Shown: piece by piece, positions 8,574 to 16,764 of the stretch | How the letters are laid out: each line of letters opens with the position of its first letter | Numbering within the stretch: position 1 is the stretch's first letter | Assembly (NCBI GenBank): GCA_002127285.1 | Contig: NFUW01000001.1 | Coordinates: 12,057 to 76,056, forward strand | Length of the DNA stretch: 64,000 bases | Direction: 5' to 3' | Source: Chitinophagaceae bacterium IBVUCB1 | Lineage (GTDB): Bacteria; Bacteroidota; Bacteroidia; Chitinophagales; Chitinophagaceae | Notes under the pieces: generated by a model | Database searches by the model: none | Seen by the model: the letters and a program-made list of their open reading frames with translations, nothing else | What the model was told of the DNA's origin: nothing | Made by a program: the position numbers and the translations under genes

Positions 8574-9353
8574 TCACACAAGCAACTCACCCATATACTC
8601 CACCGCCTCTTTCATCCTGCTGCCATACCAGCTAAACATTTCGCCATCTACCAGTTTTACCTCTGCATCTGGCAATATGGCTTTTATCTCATCCATATGT
8701 TTTTCTTTAAACGGAAACGGCTCTGATGATAGTAAGACCATTTCAGGGTTTAACTCTTTCAGTTGTTCAAGGTTCACTTCGGGGTAGCGGCTTTCATTTT
8801 GCAATACATTTTGCCAACCAATAGTGTGTATCATATTGCTAATGAACGTATCGCCACCTACACTCATCCACGGGTTGTACCATATAAAATATGCCACTCG
8901 TTTAGGTGTCGTTGCTTTTTGCAAGTTGGTAAAACCCATTACTATTTCATCTACCAGTTCATTGGCCTTCGCTTCCTTATCTGTTAGCTGCCCTGTTACC
9001 TGTATCATTTGCAGGGCTTGTGGTATGTTTTGTATATCGCTTATCCATACAGGGAATTCCTTTGCCAATTCCTCAATCTGTTCACGCTCGTTTTCTTCTT
9101 TATTGGCAATGATTAAATCGGGCTGCAGTTCACGTATCTTTTCTATGTTCAGTTTTTTAGTACCACCTATGCGTGTTTTATTTCTGAACCAGTTATCAGG
9201 ATGCACACAAAACTTAGTGATACCTACTACTTCATTTTCCAAACCCAAATAATGCAGCAACTCCGTTTGCGACGGCACTACAGACACAATGCGCTTTGGC
9301 GGAAACCGCAGTTCCACATCGCGCCCCAGCATATCGGTTATCAGTCTAATCAT
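8574..9353 (-). CDS. Helical backbone metal receptor / BtuF-like substrate-binding protein without signal peptide
   Basis: 259 residues of the periplasmic-binding-protein-2 (BtuF/FhuD) type: RIVSVVPSQTELLHYLGL at about 21-38, VVGITKFCVHP, RIGGTKKLNIEKIRELQPDLIIA at about 61-83, VSVGGDTFISNMI-like middle segment (MSVGGDTFIS), and LNPEMVLLSSEPFPF at about 206-220. Typical members deliver cobalamin or iron-siderophore to an ABC permease from the periplasm. This one begins MIRLITDMLGRD with no signal peptide or lipobox, and there is no permease nearby. It could be a cytoplasmic relative, or the annotated N-terminus could be incomplete. The function is therefore a fold-level call only. Confidence 0.75.
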   Translation of the reverse strand: MIRLITDMLGRDVELRFPPKRIVSVVPSQTELLHYLGLENEVVGITKFCVHPDNWFRNKTRIGGTKKLNIEKIRELQPDLIIANKEENEREQIEELAKEFPVWISDIQNIPQALQMIQVTGQLTDKEAKANELVDEIVMGFTNLQKATTPKRVAYFIWYNPWMSVGGDTFISNMIHTIGWQNVLQNESRYPEVNLEQLKELNPEMVLLSSEPFPFKEKHMDEIKAILPDAEVKLVDGEMFSWYGSRMKEAVEYMGELLV

Positions 9354-9358
9354 ATCCC

Positions 9359-9422
9359 AAACCCCTAAAGGGGCTTTTATATTGTTACGTTACACCAAGT
9401 CCCCTTCAGGGGATTTAGGGGT
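9359..9422. repeat. Inverted pair of CCCCTAAA-type intergenic palindromes
   Basis: AACCCCTAAAGGGGCTTTT at 9359-9377 faces AAGTCCCCTTCAGGGG plus ATTTAGGGGT at 9397-9422. The two are inverted copies of one element and each is also internally palindromic. The right copy is the best example of this dispersed family in the window. Confidence 0.75.
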
Positions 9423-9773
9423 TTACTCAAACCTTTTTATATATGCCATCACTATCATGGCAAAAATAGCATCTATCAAAAACAAACTACTATAATACAG
9501 TTCGTCTTTTACAAAGAAGTGTACTGCCATGTTGATGGTGGTAATGGCAATGTACGCATAAGCAGCCCGTCGGCGCATATCACATACAAACAACCATGCA
9601 ATAGTATATGCCAGCATCCACAGGGGTTGCAACCAGTACAATAATGTTATGTGTTCGCTGGTTGCATCATAAATATTATACACAAGCAACACTATATGAA
9701 ACAAAGCCACCAATGGAAACATCACCGGTGGCTTTTTTATAAATCTGTCTATCAAATTACTCATCATATACAT
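9423..9773 (-). CDS. Small four-helix membrane protein of unknown function
   Basis: 116 residues. Hydrophobic segments at about 17-35, 45-63, 70-88 and 95-112 indicate four membrane helices; the segments are separated by short charged loops (DMRRRAAY, VKDELYY). I do not recognise the family. It lies 14 nt after the stop of the cystathionine beta-synthase gene on the same strand, so it is probably co-transcribed. ATG codons at 9773 and 9764 are both possible starts. Confidence 0.6.
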   Translation of the reverse strand: MYMMSNLIDRFIKKPPVMFPLVALFHIVLLVYNIYDATSEHITLLYWLQPLWMLAYTIAWLFVCDMRRRAAYAYIAITTINMAVHFFVKDELYYSSLFLIDAIFAMIVMAYIKRFE

Positions 9774-9787
9774 TCAGCCATTAGAAA

Positions 9788-11161
9788 CTAACCTTTGCTA
9801 AATGCATTCAGCACATCGTATTTGGTAAGGATATGGTACTGCCCGCTATCGTCTTTGGCAAGTACCGCGCCATTGTCTTTGCTGATGTAGTGCTTCAATC
9901 GCTCCAGCGGCATATCCATTTCTACCAATGGCAGGGCAGCTTCTTTTACATCACCAATATTGAAGTCTTTTACGTCTGTATTCTCTATCATCCGTTTGAA
10001 CAAGCCTGCCTGCGTGATGGCTCCTGTTACGTTGTTATTCTTCAATACGGGTATCTGCTCTATGTCGTATTTCTTCATCAGTTCCAGCGCGTCGCTTACT
10101 TTGGCATCTTCATCAATGGTTACCAAGCGGCGGCGGCCCAGCCCGCCAATCAAATCGCGCACGGTAGATACTTCAAGGAAGCCACGGTCCAGCATCCACT
10201 CGTCATTATATATCTTGCCCACATAACGGCTGCCGTGGTCGTGAAATACCACTACCACCAAGTCTGTTGGTTTCAGGTGTTGCTTCAACTGCTTCAATCC
10301 TGCTATTACAGAACCCGCAGAGTAGCCCACAAACAAGCCTTCTTCTTTGGCTATGCGGCGCGCCATCACTGCACCGTCTTTATCCGTTACTTTTTCAAAA
10401 TGGTCTATTACTTCTTTGATATAGTTCTGAGGCAGGAAGTCTTCGCCAAAGCCCTCTGATATATACGGGTGCACCTCGTTCATATCCAGTTCGCCCGTAT
10501 CAAACCATTTTTTCAGCAGCGAGCCATAGGTATCTATCGCCCACATTTTTATGTCGGGGTTCTTCTCCTTCATAAACATACCAATGCCCGTAATGGTGCC
10601 ACCCGTACCACTTGCTACTACTATATGCGTTACCTTACCCTCTGTCTGCTCCCAAATTTCGGGGGCTGTGCTTTCGTAGTGTGCCAGGCGGTTGGCAAGG
10701 TTATCGTATTGATTTACATACCAGCTATTGGGTATCTCGGTAGCCAGTCTTTTTGATACCGAATAGTAAGAGCGGGGATCTTCAGGTTCTACATTGGTAG
10801 GGCATACTATTACCTCTGCACCTACGGCCTTTAGTATGTCCACTTTTTCTTTCGATTGCTTATCGGTAGTAGCAAATATGCACTTGTACCCTTTGATGAT
10901 GGCAGCCAGTGCCAGCCCCATACCAGTATTGCCGCTTGTGCCCTCTATTATAGTGCCACCGGGTTTTATCTTACCTTCTTTCTCTGCTACTTCCAGCATT
11001 TTCAGTGCCATACGGTCTTTGATGCTGTTGCCGGGATTGTAGAAGTCCACCTTAGCATACACGAGGCATGGCAGGTCTGCGGTTACTTTATTCAGTTTGA
11101 TGAGTGGTGTGTTACCGATTGTTTGCAGTACGTTATCGTACACGCGCTTTGCTGCATTCAT
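9788..11161 (-). CDS. Cystathionine beta-synthase with CBS domain pair
   Basis: 457 residues. The PLP-dependent core (about 1-330) has TPLIKLNKV, NPGNSIKDRMALKM with the PLP lysine, the EGTSGNTGMGLA phosphate loop, SGTGGTITGIG and a YSAGSVIAGLKQL segment. The DHGSRYVGKIYNDEWM region is the feature that points to cystathionine beta-synthase and not to a plain cysteine synthase. Two CBS domains follow (about 335-455: VRDLIGGLGRRRLVTIDED..., MKKYDIEQIPVLKNNNVTG). The reaction condenses serine and homocysteine to cystathionine. The CBS pair suggests regulation by an adenosyl ligand, by analogy. Cysteine synthase activity is the alternative. Confidence 0.85.
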   Translation of the reverse strand: MNAAKRVYDNVLQTIGNTPLIKLNKVTADLPCLVYAKVDFYNPGNSIKDRMALKMLEVAEKEGKIKPGGTIIEGTSGNTGMGLALAAIIKGYKCIFATTDKQSKEKVDILKAVGAEVIVCPTNVEPEDPRSYYSVSKRLATEIPNSWYVNQYDNLANRLAHYESTAPEIWEQTEGKVTHIVVASGTGGTITGIGMFMKEKNPDIKMWAIDTYGSLLKKWFDTGELDMNEVHPYISEGFGEDFLPQNYIKEVIDHFEKVTDKDGAVMARRIAKEEGLFVGYSAGSVIAGLKQLKQHLKPTDLVVVVFHDHGSRYVGKIYNDEWMLDRGFLEVSTVRDLIGGLGRRRLVTIDEDAKVSDALELMKKYDIEQIPVLKNNNVTGAITQAGLFKRMIENTDVKDFNIGDVKEAALPLVEMDMPLERLKHYISKDNGAVLAKDDSGQYHILTKYDVLNAFSKG

Positions 11162-11282
11162 AGATTATAATCTTGGGGCGAAGATACTCAAATGCTTAAT
11201 AACAAAACGAATGGCATTATCTGTGTACTTATGTAATAATAAACCTAATACACATCTATGTATAACTATGTATCACAGTGCA

Positions 11283-11312
11283 TTGTAGAATTAATTCTAC
11301 TCCATACATTTG
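11283..11312 (+). promoter_or_regulatory. Promoter with a 16-bp perfect palindrome in its spacer
   Basis: TTG at 11283-11285 and TACATTTG at 11305-11312 (19-nt spacing) make a Bacteroidota-type promoter for the gene at 11356. GTAGAATTAATTCTAC at 11285-11300 is a perfect 16-bp palindrome filling the spacer, an operator-like position. Confidence 0.55.
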
Positions 11313-11355
11313 AGCCTCCTCTGTACTGTAACCTTATCAAAACCATTTACACAAC

Positions 11356-12195
11356 ATGTTAATCAGAAAAATAACGGGGTTCGGTTTTGTTTTTTTAGCC
11401 GGCATCTTGTTAATGTTTACCATCCTGAGCTATAGCGACTGGAAGTACGAGGATGAATTGGTGCAGCACCTTGCAGAAGAAATCTATAATCGTTGCCCAG
11501 ACAAGAGCCTGCCATGCCTTACAGATACCGCCATATATTATACCCACCTGATACAAGACCCTATGATGGATTTGTTTTCGGGCAAAAAGTTCAGCTCTCC
11601 CAAAATGATGCTTACGCACAGTTCGTTCAGCAATTTCTACTTTGGTAAGGGTGCGTGTGGTGCGTATGCCAGTTTTTTTGCACGGTTGATGGCACGGCTT
11701 GGTTACCGTAGCAAATTTGTGATAATGAATGGTAAAGACAGGGAAGGAATGCACATCAGCATAGTGTTGGATGTAGATAATAAACTACTGTTGGTAGACC
11801 CCTTTTATGGCATTGTGTACCGCAATCCTCAACATGAAATGGTTGAAATAGATACGGTAGCCAAATATTGGGGTAGCTTTTATGCAGCACAAACACCCAT
11901 AAAATACACCAAACTGTACGACTATCAGCACGGATGGAAATATACCAACTGGGGGAAACTGGGCTTTCTATCCAAAACAGTATATAAAATCACCGAGTTG
12001 TTTATTGGTACCGAACGTACCGAAAAGTTATCAATCCGCTACTACATGATACGGATGAACCACGCTACTGTATTACTGGCAGCAGGCGGTTTCGTCTTAT
12101 CACTGCTGATGGCTGCCAAACTCTTTCTACCCGAAATCCGCTCTTTAATTGAGTACCTCCGAAACAGAAAACGCAATAAACACAGCAGCAGCTAA
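11356..12195 (+). CDS. Membrane-anchored transglutaminase-like protein
   Basis: 279 residues. Residues 8-27 are a membrane helix, and a second helix lies at about 237-256 (ATVLLAAGGFVLSLLMAAKLFL). Between them a transglutaminase-like core is visible: GKGACGAYASFFARLMARLGY with the candidate catalytic Cys, then GMHISIVL with the His, then LLLVDPFYG with the Asp, in the order and spacing of the papain-like transglutaminase fold. The domain should face the periplasm. In bacteria this fold works as peptidase, amidase or transferase; the substrate here is unknown. The 3' end overlaps a possible short gene on the other strand (12145-12291). Confidence 0.62.
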   Translation: MLIRKITGFGFVFLAGILLMFTILSYSDWKYEDELVQHLAEEIYNRCPDKSLPCLTDTAIYYTHLIQDPMMDLFSGKKFSSPKMMLTHSSFSNFYFGKGACGAYASFFARLMARLGYRSKFVIMNGKDREGMHISIVLDVDNKLLLVDPFYGIVYRNPQHEMVEIDTVAKYWGSFYAAQTPIKYTKLYDYQHGWKYTNWGKLGFLSKTVYKITELFIGTERTEKLSIRYYMIRMNHATVLLAAGGFVLSLLMAAKLFLPEIRSLIEYLRNRKRNKHSSS

Positions 12196-12291
12196 AAACA
12201 TAGACAAGCCGGTCAATAGAGCCAGCATAGATAGTACTGACGGTGCAGATGCAGGTGCTTCGTATTCTTTTTTAAGTTCCATAATCTTCAT
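12145..12291 (-). CDS. Possible 48-residue single-helix membrane protein
   Basis: A minus-strand frame runs from ATG 12291 to TAA 12145. It begins MKIMELKKEYEAPASAPSVL and then has one clean hydrophobic stretch, SMLALLTGLSMFLAAAVFIA, ending SVSEVLN. A charged, Pro/Ala-rich head followed by a single helix is what a real small membrane protein looks like; the plus-strand frame over the same DNA has no such order. Its last 51 nt overlap the end of the transglutaminase-like gene in antisense. No promoter is certain. Function unknown. Confidence 0.5.
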   Translation of the reverse strand: MKIMELKKEYEAPASAPSVLSMLALLTGLSMFLAAAVFIAFSVSEVLN

Positions 12292-12391
12292 TTTATTCTT
12301 TAACCTGTCGTGTAACGGGGAACCTATTTACATGAAAAGAAAAAATCATGCCAAAACGGTAAAATCAACCGCATCAAAAGCAAATCCTGCC

Positions 12392-12399
12392 TATCTTTG
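12392..12399 (+). promoter_or_regulatory. Promoter -7 element of malate dehydrogenase
   Basis: TATCTTTG, an exact TAnnTTTG match, 42 nt before the ATG at 12442. No obvious -33 TTTG. Confidence 0.55.
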
Positions 12400-12441
12400 C
12401 CCCGATTATTAATTACCTCACAATAAAAAGAAGATAATAAA

Positions 12442-13377
12442 ATGAAAGTAACGGTAGTGGGTGCAGGCGCGGTAGGCGCTACTTGTGCCGACAACATTGC
12501 CCGCAGGGGTTTGGTTGAAGAACTGGTATTGGTAGATATTAAAGAAGGTTTTGCAGAGGGCAAGGCGCTGGATATTATGCAAACCTCGTCGCTGCTGGGC
12601 TTCGATACCCGCGTTATAGGCAGCACAAACGACTATAGCAAAACGGCTAATTCGGATGTATGCGTTATCACATCGGGCATACCACGCAAGCCTGGCATGA
12701 CGCGCGAAGAACTGATAGGCACCAATGCCAAAATAGTTGAAACAGTTGCAAAAAACCTGTTGGAACATTCTCCCAATACCATCATTGTGGTAATAAGCAA
12801 CCCGATGGACACGATGACTTACCTGACGCTGAAAGCTACAGGCCTGCCAAAAAACCGCATCATAGGCATGGGCGGCATATTGGATAGCGCACGCTTTAAA
12901 ACATACCTGCAAATAGCACTGAACTGCTCGCAAAACGACCTGCACGCAGTAGTGATAGGCGGCCACGGCGATACGACCATGATACCACTGACACGTCTTG
13001 CCACGCTGAACGGCACACCTGTTAGCAACTTCCTGAACGAAGAACAACTGAAGCAAGTAGCTGCCGATACGATGGTAGGTGGTGCTACCCTTACCAAACT
13101 GCTGGGCACCAGCGCATGGTATGCACCGGGTGCAGCAGGCGCGGCATTGGTAGAAAGCATCATCCGCAATCAGAAAAAAGTATTCCCCTGCTGCGTAGCA
13201 TTAGACGGCGAGTACGGACAGAGCGATATATGCCTGGGCGTACCAGTAGTAATAGGCAGCAATGGCTGGGAAAAAATAATAGACTACAAGCTGAATGCTG
13301 AAGAACAGGAAGCTTTTAACAAAAGTGCCGAAGCCGTACGCAGCATGAATGCCGTACTGGAAACACTGGTAGCATAA
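12442..13377 (+). CDS. mdh: Malate dehydrogenase
   Basis: 311 residues of the LDH-like malate dehydrogenase type. GAGAVGATCA at about 7-16 is the NAD-binding loop; DI at about 33 (VLVDIKEG) indicates NAD preference. IPRKPGMTREEL at about 80-91 carries the mobile-loop arginines, VVISNPMDTMTYL (about 116) the substrate-side Asn and Asp, and GGHGDTTMIPL (about 173-183) the catalytic His with its Asp partner earlier. It interconverts malate and oxaloacetate in the TCA cycle. Monocistronic: own promoter at 12392 and a strong terminator at 13413. Confidence 0.94.
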   Translation: MKVTVVGAGAVGATCADNIARRGLVEELVLVDIKEGFAEGKALDIMQTSSLLGFDTRVIGSTNDYSKTANSDVCVITSGIPRKPGMTREELIGTNAKIVETVAKNLLEHSPNTIIVVISNPMDTMTYLTLKATGLPKNRIIGMGGILDSARFKTYLQIALNCSQNDLHAVVIGGHGDTTMIPLTRLATLNGTPVSNFLNEEQLKQVAADTMVGGATLTKLLGTSAWYAPGAAGAALVESIIRNQKKVFPCCVALDGEYGQSDICLGVPVVIGSNGWEKIIDYKLNAEEQEAFNKSAEAVRSMNAVLETLVA

Positions 13378-13412
13378 TTGCATTATTGATTGCCCGTTTA
13401 GATATAATACAG

Positions 13413-13446
13413 CCGTCCCGCAAAATGCGGGGCGGTTTTGTTTTTG
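13413..13446 (+). terminator. Terminator of mdh
   Basis: CCGTCCCGC and GCGGGGCGG pair (one G-T) around AAAAT, followed by TTTTGTTTTT. Confidence 0.9.
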
Positions 13447-13455
13447 ACATAATCG

Positions 13456-13488
13456 TTGCAAAAGAATAAATAACTGACTGTAGCTTTA
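13456..13488 (+). promoter_or_regulatory. Promoter of the 305-residue T9SS protein
   Basis: TTG at 13456-13458 and TAGCTTTA at 13481-13488, spacing 22 nt, placed 17 nt before the ATG at 13505. Confidence 0.45.
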
Positions 13489-13504
13489 TGTAAATTTTTA
13501 ACCT

Positions 13505-14422
13505 ATGCGTACCTTAATTCTAATCATTGCGGCAATCGTCGCTTCGCAATCAGCAATTGCACAAGCATATCAGCCGTTACCTACCAACAACGCGCAGTGG
13601 CGTGTAAGGCATCATGCTGATAGCTGCATAGACATGCAATATTATGTAAACGGAAGTGATACCATGATAAAAGGGTTAAAGTACACTAAGGTCTTTGTGC
13701 GAACTGCCAAAACACCTCGTGGAAGTGCACCACAGTTTCTTTTTCCTGCGATAAAAAATATATCTGCTACAAAACCTGATGAATATGTCTACGCCTTTCG
13801 TGAAGACAATAAAAAGTTATACACAATACGAAAAAAAGACACCGCTGAATATCTATATTATGATGCAAACTTAACTGTTGGTGATACGGTTACATCTAAT
13901 GATGACATCTTGTACAAAAGGGTGATTACAGCAATAGATTCTGTCAGGATAGGAAGCATATTTCATAAGCGTTTTCTTGTAACTACAACAAATAATAGCG
14001 TAAGTGGACTAACTAATTTATACTTCACAGAGGGTGTAGGGATTGATAATAATTCACCATTCGATATTTTAAACGGTCAAAACTATGTTAGGCTCCATTG
14101 CTTCACCAATAGTAGCGGCACTTATAATATAGATACATTCCCCTGCACTTACATCTTCCCCTATGGTACACCTACAAGCATCAGCACTAGTAACGAAAAT
14201 AAGAAAGCCAATATCTACCCCAACCCATTCACTGATTATATTGATATAGATGCAAATGCTGCTGACATCAGGCTATACGATATGACTGGCAGAACTGTTT
14301 TAGCAACACAGATAGATAACAGACGCATCAATACTGCACAATTACCCAAAGGCATCTACATGCTTACCTTACTAAAAAAAGACGGCTCACTTATTGAGCA
14401 TAAGAAGATGGTGAAAGAGTAG
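13505..14422 (+). CDS. Secreted protein with T9SS type A sorting domain
   Basis: 305 residues. A signal peptide ends at ASQSAIAQ (about residue 20). The central 200 residues, rich in Tyr, Asp and Thr, show no family I recognise. The last 80 residues are a T9SS type A domain: NIYPNPFTDYIDIDA, LYDMTGRTVL, LPKGIYMLTLL and a terminal KKMVKE. It should be exported across the outer membrane by the type IX system. Preceded by its own promoter; separated from mdh by a terminator. Confidence 0.83.
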   Translation: MRTLILIIAAIVASQSAIAQAYQPLPTNNAQWRVRHHADSCIDMQYYVNGSDTMIKGLKYTKVFVRTAKTPRGSAPQFLFPAIKNISATKPDEYVYAFREDNKKLYTIRKKDTAEYLYYDANLTVGDTVTSNDDILYKRVITAIDSVRIGSIFHKRFLVTTTNNSVSGLTNLYFTEGVGIDNNSPFDILNGQNYVRLHCFTNSSGTYNIDTFPCTYIFPYGTPTSISTSNENKKANIYPNPFTDYIDIDANAADIRLYDMTGRTVLATQIDNRRINTAQLPKGIYMLTLLKKDGSLIEHKKMVKE

Positions 14423-14425
14423 TTC

Positions 14426-14590
14426 TTATTGATTCTCTCTGATTTTTGTGTAAGAATATACGATGCGCTTGCCTACTACTTTCATCTCTACCTCTACCAA
14501 CTCTCCGCGAAAGGGATTGAGCTTGGTGAAATAGTGCAGCACTTTGTTGCTGAATAATTTTGGGCGCGCTGCCATGTACTGGGCTTTCAT
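14426..14590 (-). CDS. 54-residue protein of unknown function
   Basis: ATG 14590 to TAA 14426 gives MKAQYMAARPKLFSNKVLHY, then a middle FTKLNPFRGELVEVEMKVVG and a basic end (KRIVYSYTKIRENQ). It is basic and has an even, protein-like composition with no low-complexity stretch; it also fills the gap between two genes precisely, stopping 4 nt after the plus-strand T9SS gene. I do not recognise a family. It is a plausible small cytoplasmic protein. Confidence 0.55.
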   Translation of the reverse strand: MKAQYMAARPKLFSNKVLHYFTKLNPFRGELVEVEMKVVGKRIVYSYTKIRENQ

Positions 14591-14716
14591 TTTATTGTTT
14601 ATTTTCTGCTTTGCATAAATATCTCACATATTCATGCTGTGTCAAAAAATAAACGGGGGCTTAACAGCCATTTAACTATGCAGATAAAAGCATTGCCAGT
14701 TACCTTGTAATCATGC

Positions 14717-16060
14717 TCACTTCTTAATGCCGGGCAATATCCTGCCACCCTGCCGCAGGTTCAGCTTCTCTACCTTGCCTGCCGCATCTCTGGCAAACGA
14801 AAATTGCGCATCTACCAGTTTCAGAAAGAAGAAGTCTTTGCGCTCGGCATACATACGCAGTTTGGTTTGTCCTGTTGCTTGTGCAAAAAGTTTATCGCCT
14901 TCTAATGTAATGTCGATATAAAAATTAGGAGCTAATTCGTATTTACCTGCATAATCTTTCAATAGCGCGGCGGGCAGCTTTATTTCATTTCTGAATTCGG
15001 GTAACTCGAAGGGTTTATTGTTTACAATAGCTGTAATGTTCCTTCTGATGGGTGCCAGGTCATTATCCATCACGTTGGACAATAAGATAACAGTATGTGC
15101 ATCATCGGGTGTCATAAACATGTTCGACACAAAGCCATGCACACCACCATTATGCCCTATGCTTTTCTTTGATAATGATTCGCCAATCATCCAGCCATAG
15201 CCATAGTGCTGTTTATATTCTGTAGTTGCTGCTATCCAGCTTTCTTTGCGCAATAGTTTGGCTCGTTGCACTGCATCAGCCCATTTCATCAGGTCGCCCA
15301 CTGTGGTGTATATACAACCCGCAGCGTAAGATACGGATGAATCTACCAGTGGTGCTTTTATGCCATTGTTATCATCTATCGAAAAATAGCCAGTGGCTTT
15401 GTACTTGTTTTTAAGTCCTGCAAAATTGCTACCTGTATTATGCATACCCAATGGCTGCAACATCATTTCGCGCAGGGCGGTGTAGTATGGCTTGCCTGTT
15501 ATATCTTCAATAATATAACCAAGCAGTATGTAGTTAGAATTGCTGTAGTTGAACGTTGTGCCGGGCTCTATACCCGTCAGCTTATCTTTAAACACCGCCA
15601 GCATTTCTTTGCGGCTTTTTGTTGTAAACAATCCCTTGTTTGCAAACGTGGTATCTTCTGTATAGTTATATATGCCCGATGTGTGCGTCAGCAGGTTTTC
15701 TATCGTTATCTTTTCCCCGTCCGGATAGTCGGGCATGTATTTAGCCAGTTTGTCTTTCACGTTCAGTTTGCCTTGCTCTTGCAGCATCAGCACCATGGTA
15801 GCTGTATAGGTTTTGGTTATGGAACCTATCTGAAATACGGTATTGGTATCGTTCGCTATTTTCTTAGCCACATCTCTGTAGCCATAGCCTTTTGCAAATA
15901 ATGGCCTGCCGTATTGTGTTACCAATACCGCGCCGTTAAACATACCTTGCTTGTTGTAAACTGCCAATACCGAATCTATCGTCTTTGCTCTATTATCCTG
16001 CGCATAAACACCAGATAGACAACTGCTTATTAATACTAATCCGCTTATTATTTTTTTCAT
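14717..16060 (-). CDS. Serine hydrolase, beta-lactamase class C family
   Basis: 447 residues from ATG 16060 (MKKIISGLVLI); an ATG two codons earlier (16066) is also possible. The signal peptide ends at GVYAQ. The active-site motifs are in order: SITK (SxxK nucleophile, about residue 77), YSNSNY (YxN, about 165-170) and HNGGV (HxG, about 300). A C-terminal beta domain of about 100 residues (LKDYAGKYELAPNFYIDI) follows, typical of the Bacteroidota members. Family members include D-aminopeptidases, esterases and penicillin-binding-like enzymes; resistance should not be inferred. Probably periplasmic. Confidence 0.87.
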   Translation of the reverse strand: MKKIISGLVLISSCLSGVYAQDNRAKTIDSVLAVYNKQGMFNGAVLVTQYGRPLFAKGYGYRDVAKKIANDTNTVFQIGSITKTYTATMVLMLQEQGKLNVKDKLAKYMPDYPDGEKITIENLLTHTSGIYNYTEDTTFANKGLFTTKSRKEMLAVFKDKLTGIEPGTTFNYSNSNYILLGYIIEDITGKPYYTALREMMLQPLGMHNTGSNFAGLKNKYKATGYFSIDDNNGIKAPLVDSSVSYAAGCIYTTVGDLMKWADAVQRAKLLRKESWIAATTEYKQHYGYGWMIGESLSKKSIGHNGGVHGFVSNMFMTPDDAHTVILLSNVMDNDLAPIRRNITAIVNNKPFELPEFRNEIKLPAALLKDYAGKYELAPNFYIDITLEGDKLFAQATGQTKLRMYAERKDFFFLKLVDAQFSFARDAAGKVEKLNLRQGGRILPGIKK

Positions 16061-16086
16061 ACCCATAATAAGACTGCAATCTAATC

Positions 16087-16114
16087 AAAAAAGAAAGCTC
16101 CCCGATTGGGGAGC
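16087..16114 (-). terminator. Terminator of the 183-residue secreted protein
   Basis: GCTCCCC (16097-16103) and GGGGAGC (16108-16114) around GATT; the A-run at 16087-16093 is a U-tract on the minus strand. Confidence 0.85.
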
Positions 16115-16143
16115 CCTCGTATTTGGATGAAAAAGATCCGGGA

Positions 16144-16695
16144 TTAAAGCTGCGTAGCAGTATAAACCACATCTACAGTGTAAGTACCTGCAGGGTAAGT
16201 GAAACCAGGTTGTGCTTCGTAAGACACGCTGAACAATTGGTTGCCACCGTTAGCTGCGTTTGTTATCAGGTTTTGTGCACTTGATGTAAGACCGGCATAT
16301 GCACTTGTGCTGAAAGGAGAAGCGATAGCACCACCTGTGCTGTTAGCACCTATTTTCAGACCTAATACACCACTTACAGGCATTACAGGAGCAGGTGTTA
16401 CAGCACCAGTGTAAGTAAAGTTTGCATTGTTGGTACGAACCGTTACACCGAAACGACGGTTAGAACGTACACGCAGTTCCTGATTAGCAGAGGTAACACC
16501 GTTTGCATAGTCATTCACTGTGTTGAAAGCCAGGTTAACAGCAGCACCTGTAGCAGTACCAGACCCTGTGAAAGTCAATTCGATTGCGTTGCTAAGGTTC
16601 AGATTAACTGTCTGTGTAGCAGTAGATGAAGGAGACTGTGCTTTAGCAGCAAAACCAGTGATACCCAGAGCGATGATTGCGATTACTTTTTTCAT
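16144..16695 (-). CDS. Secreted beta-rich protein, probably abundant (DUF4402/WxL-like)
   Basis: 183 residues. The signal peptide ends at GFAAKAQ (about residue 19). The mature part is rich in Thr, Asn, Ala and Val, with alternating strands (TQTVNLNLSNAIELTFTG, ELRVRSNRRFGVTVRTNN) and the ending FTYPAGTYTVDVVYTATQL, which resembles the closing strands of fimbrial or DUF4402-like beta-sandwiches. No cysteine, no T9SS sorting domain. A strong promoter, a 65-nt G-free leader and a strong terminator suggest high expression. Role unknown; possibly a surface or matrix protein. Confidence 0.72.
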   Translation of the reverse strand: MKKVIAIIALGITGFAAKAQSPSSTATQTVNLNLSNAIELTFTGSGTATGAAVNLAFNTVNDYANGVTSANQELRVRSNRRFGVTVRTNNANFTYTGAVTPAPVMPVSGVLGLKIGANSTGGAIASPFSTSAYAGLTSSAQNLITNAANGGNQLFSVSYEAQPGFTYPAGTYTVDVVYTATQL

Positions 16696-16764
16696 TGTTG
16701 TTTGTTTTTGTTTGTTTGTTAATGTTTGTTGTTAAAAAATTTGTTTTTGTTGTTGATTATGAAG

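Noticed and set aside
12149-12412. 87-residue plus-strand frame after the transglutaminase-like gene
   Set aside because: It starts inside that gene and crosses the mdh promoter at 12392; the minus-strand 48-residue frame has much better protein character.
14717-16060. Reading the serine hydrolase as an antibiotic-resistance beta-lactamase
   Set aside because: SxxK, YxN and HxG are shared by esterases and peptidases; the extra C-terminal beta domain and chromosomal setting give no support for resistance.
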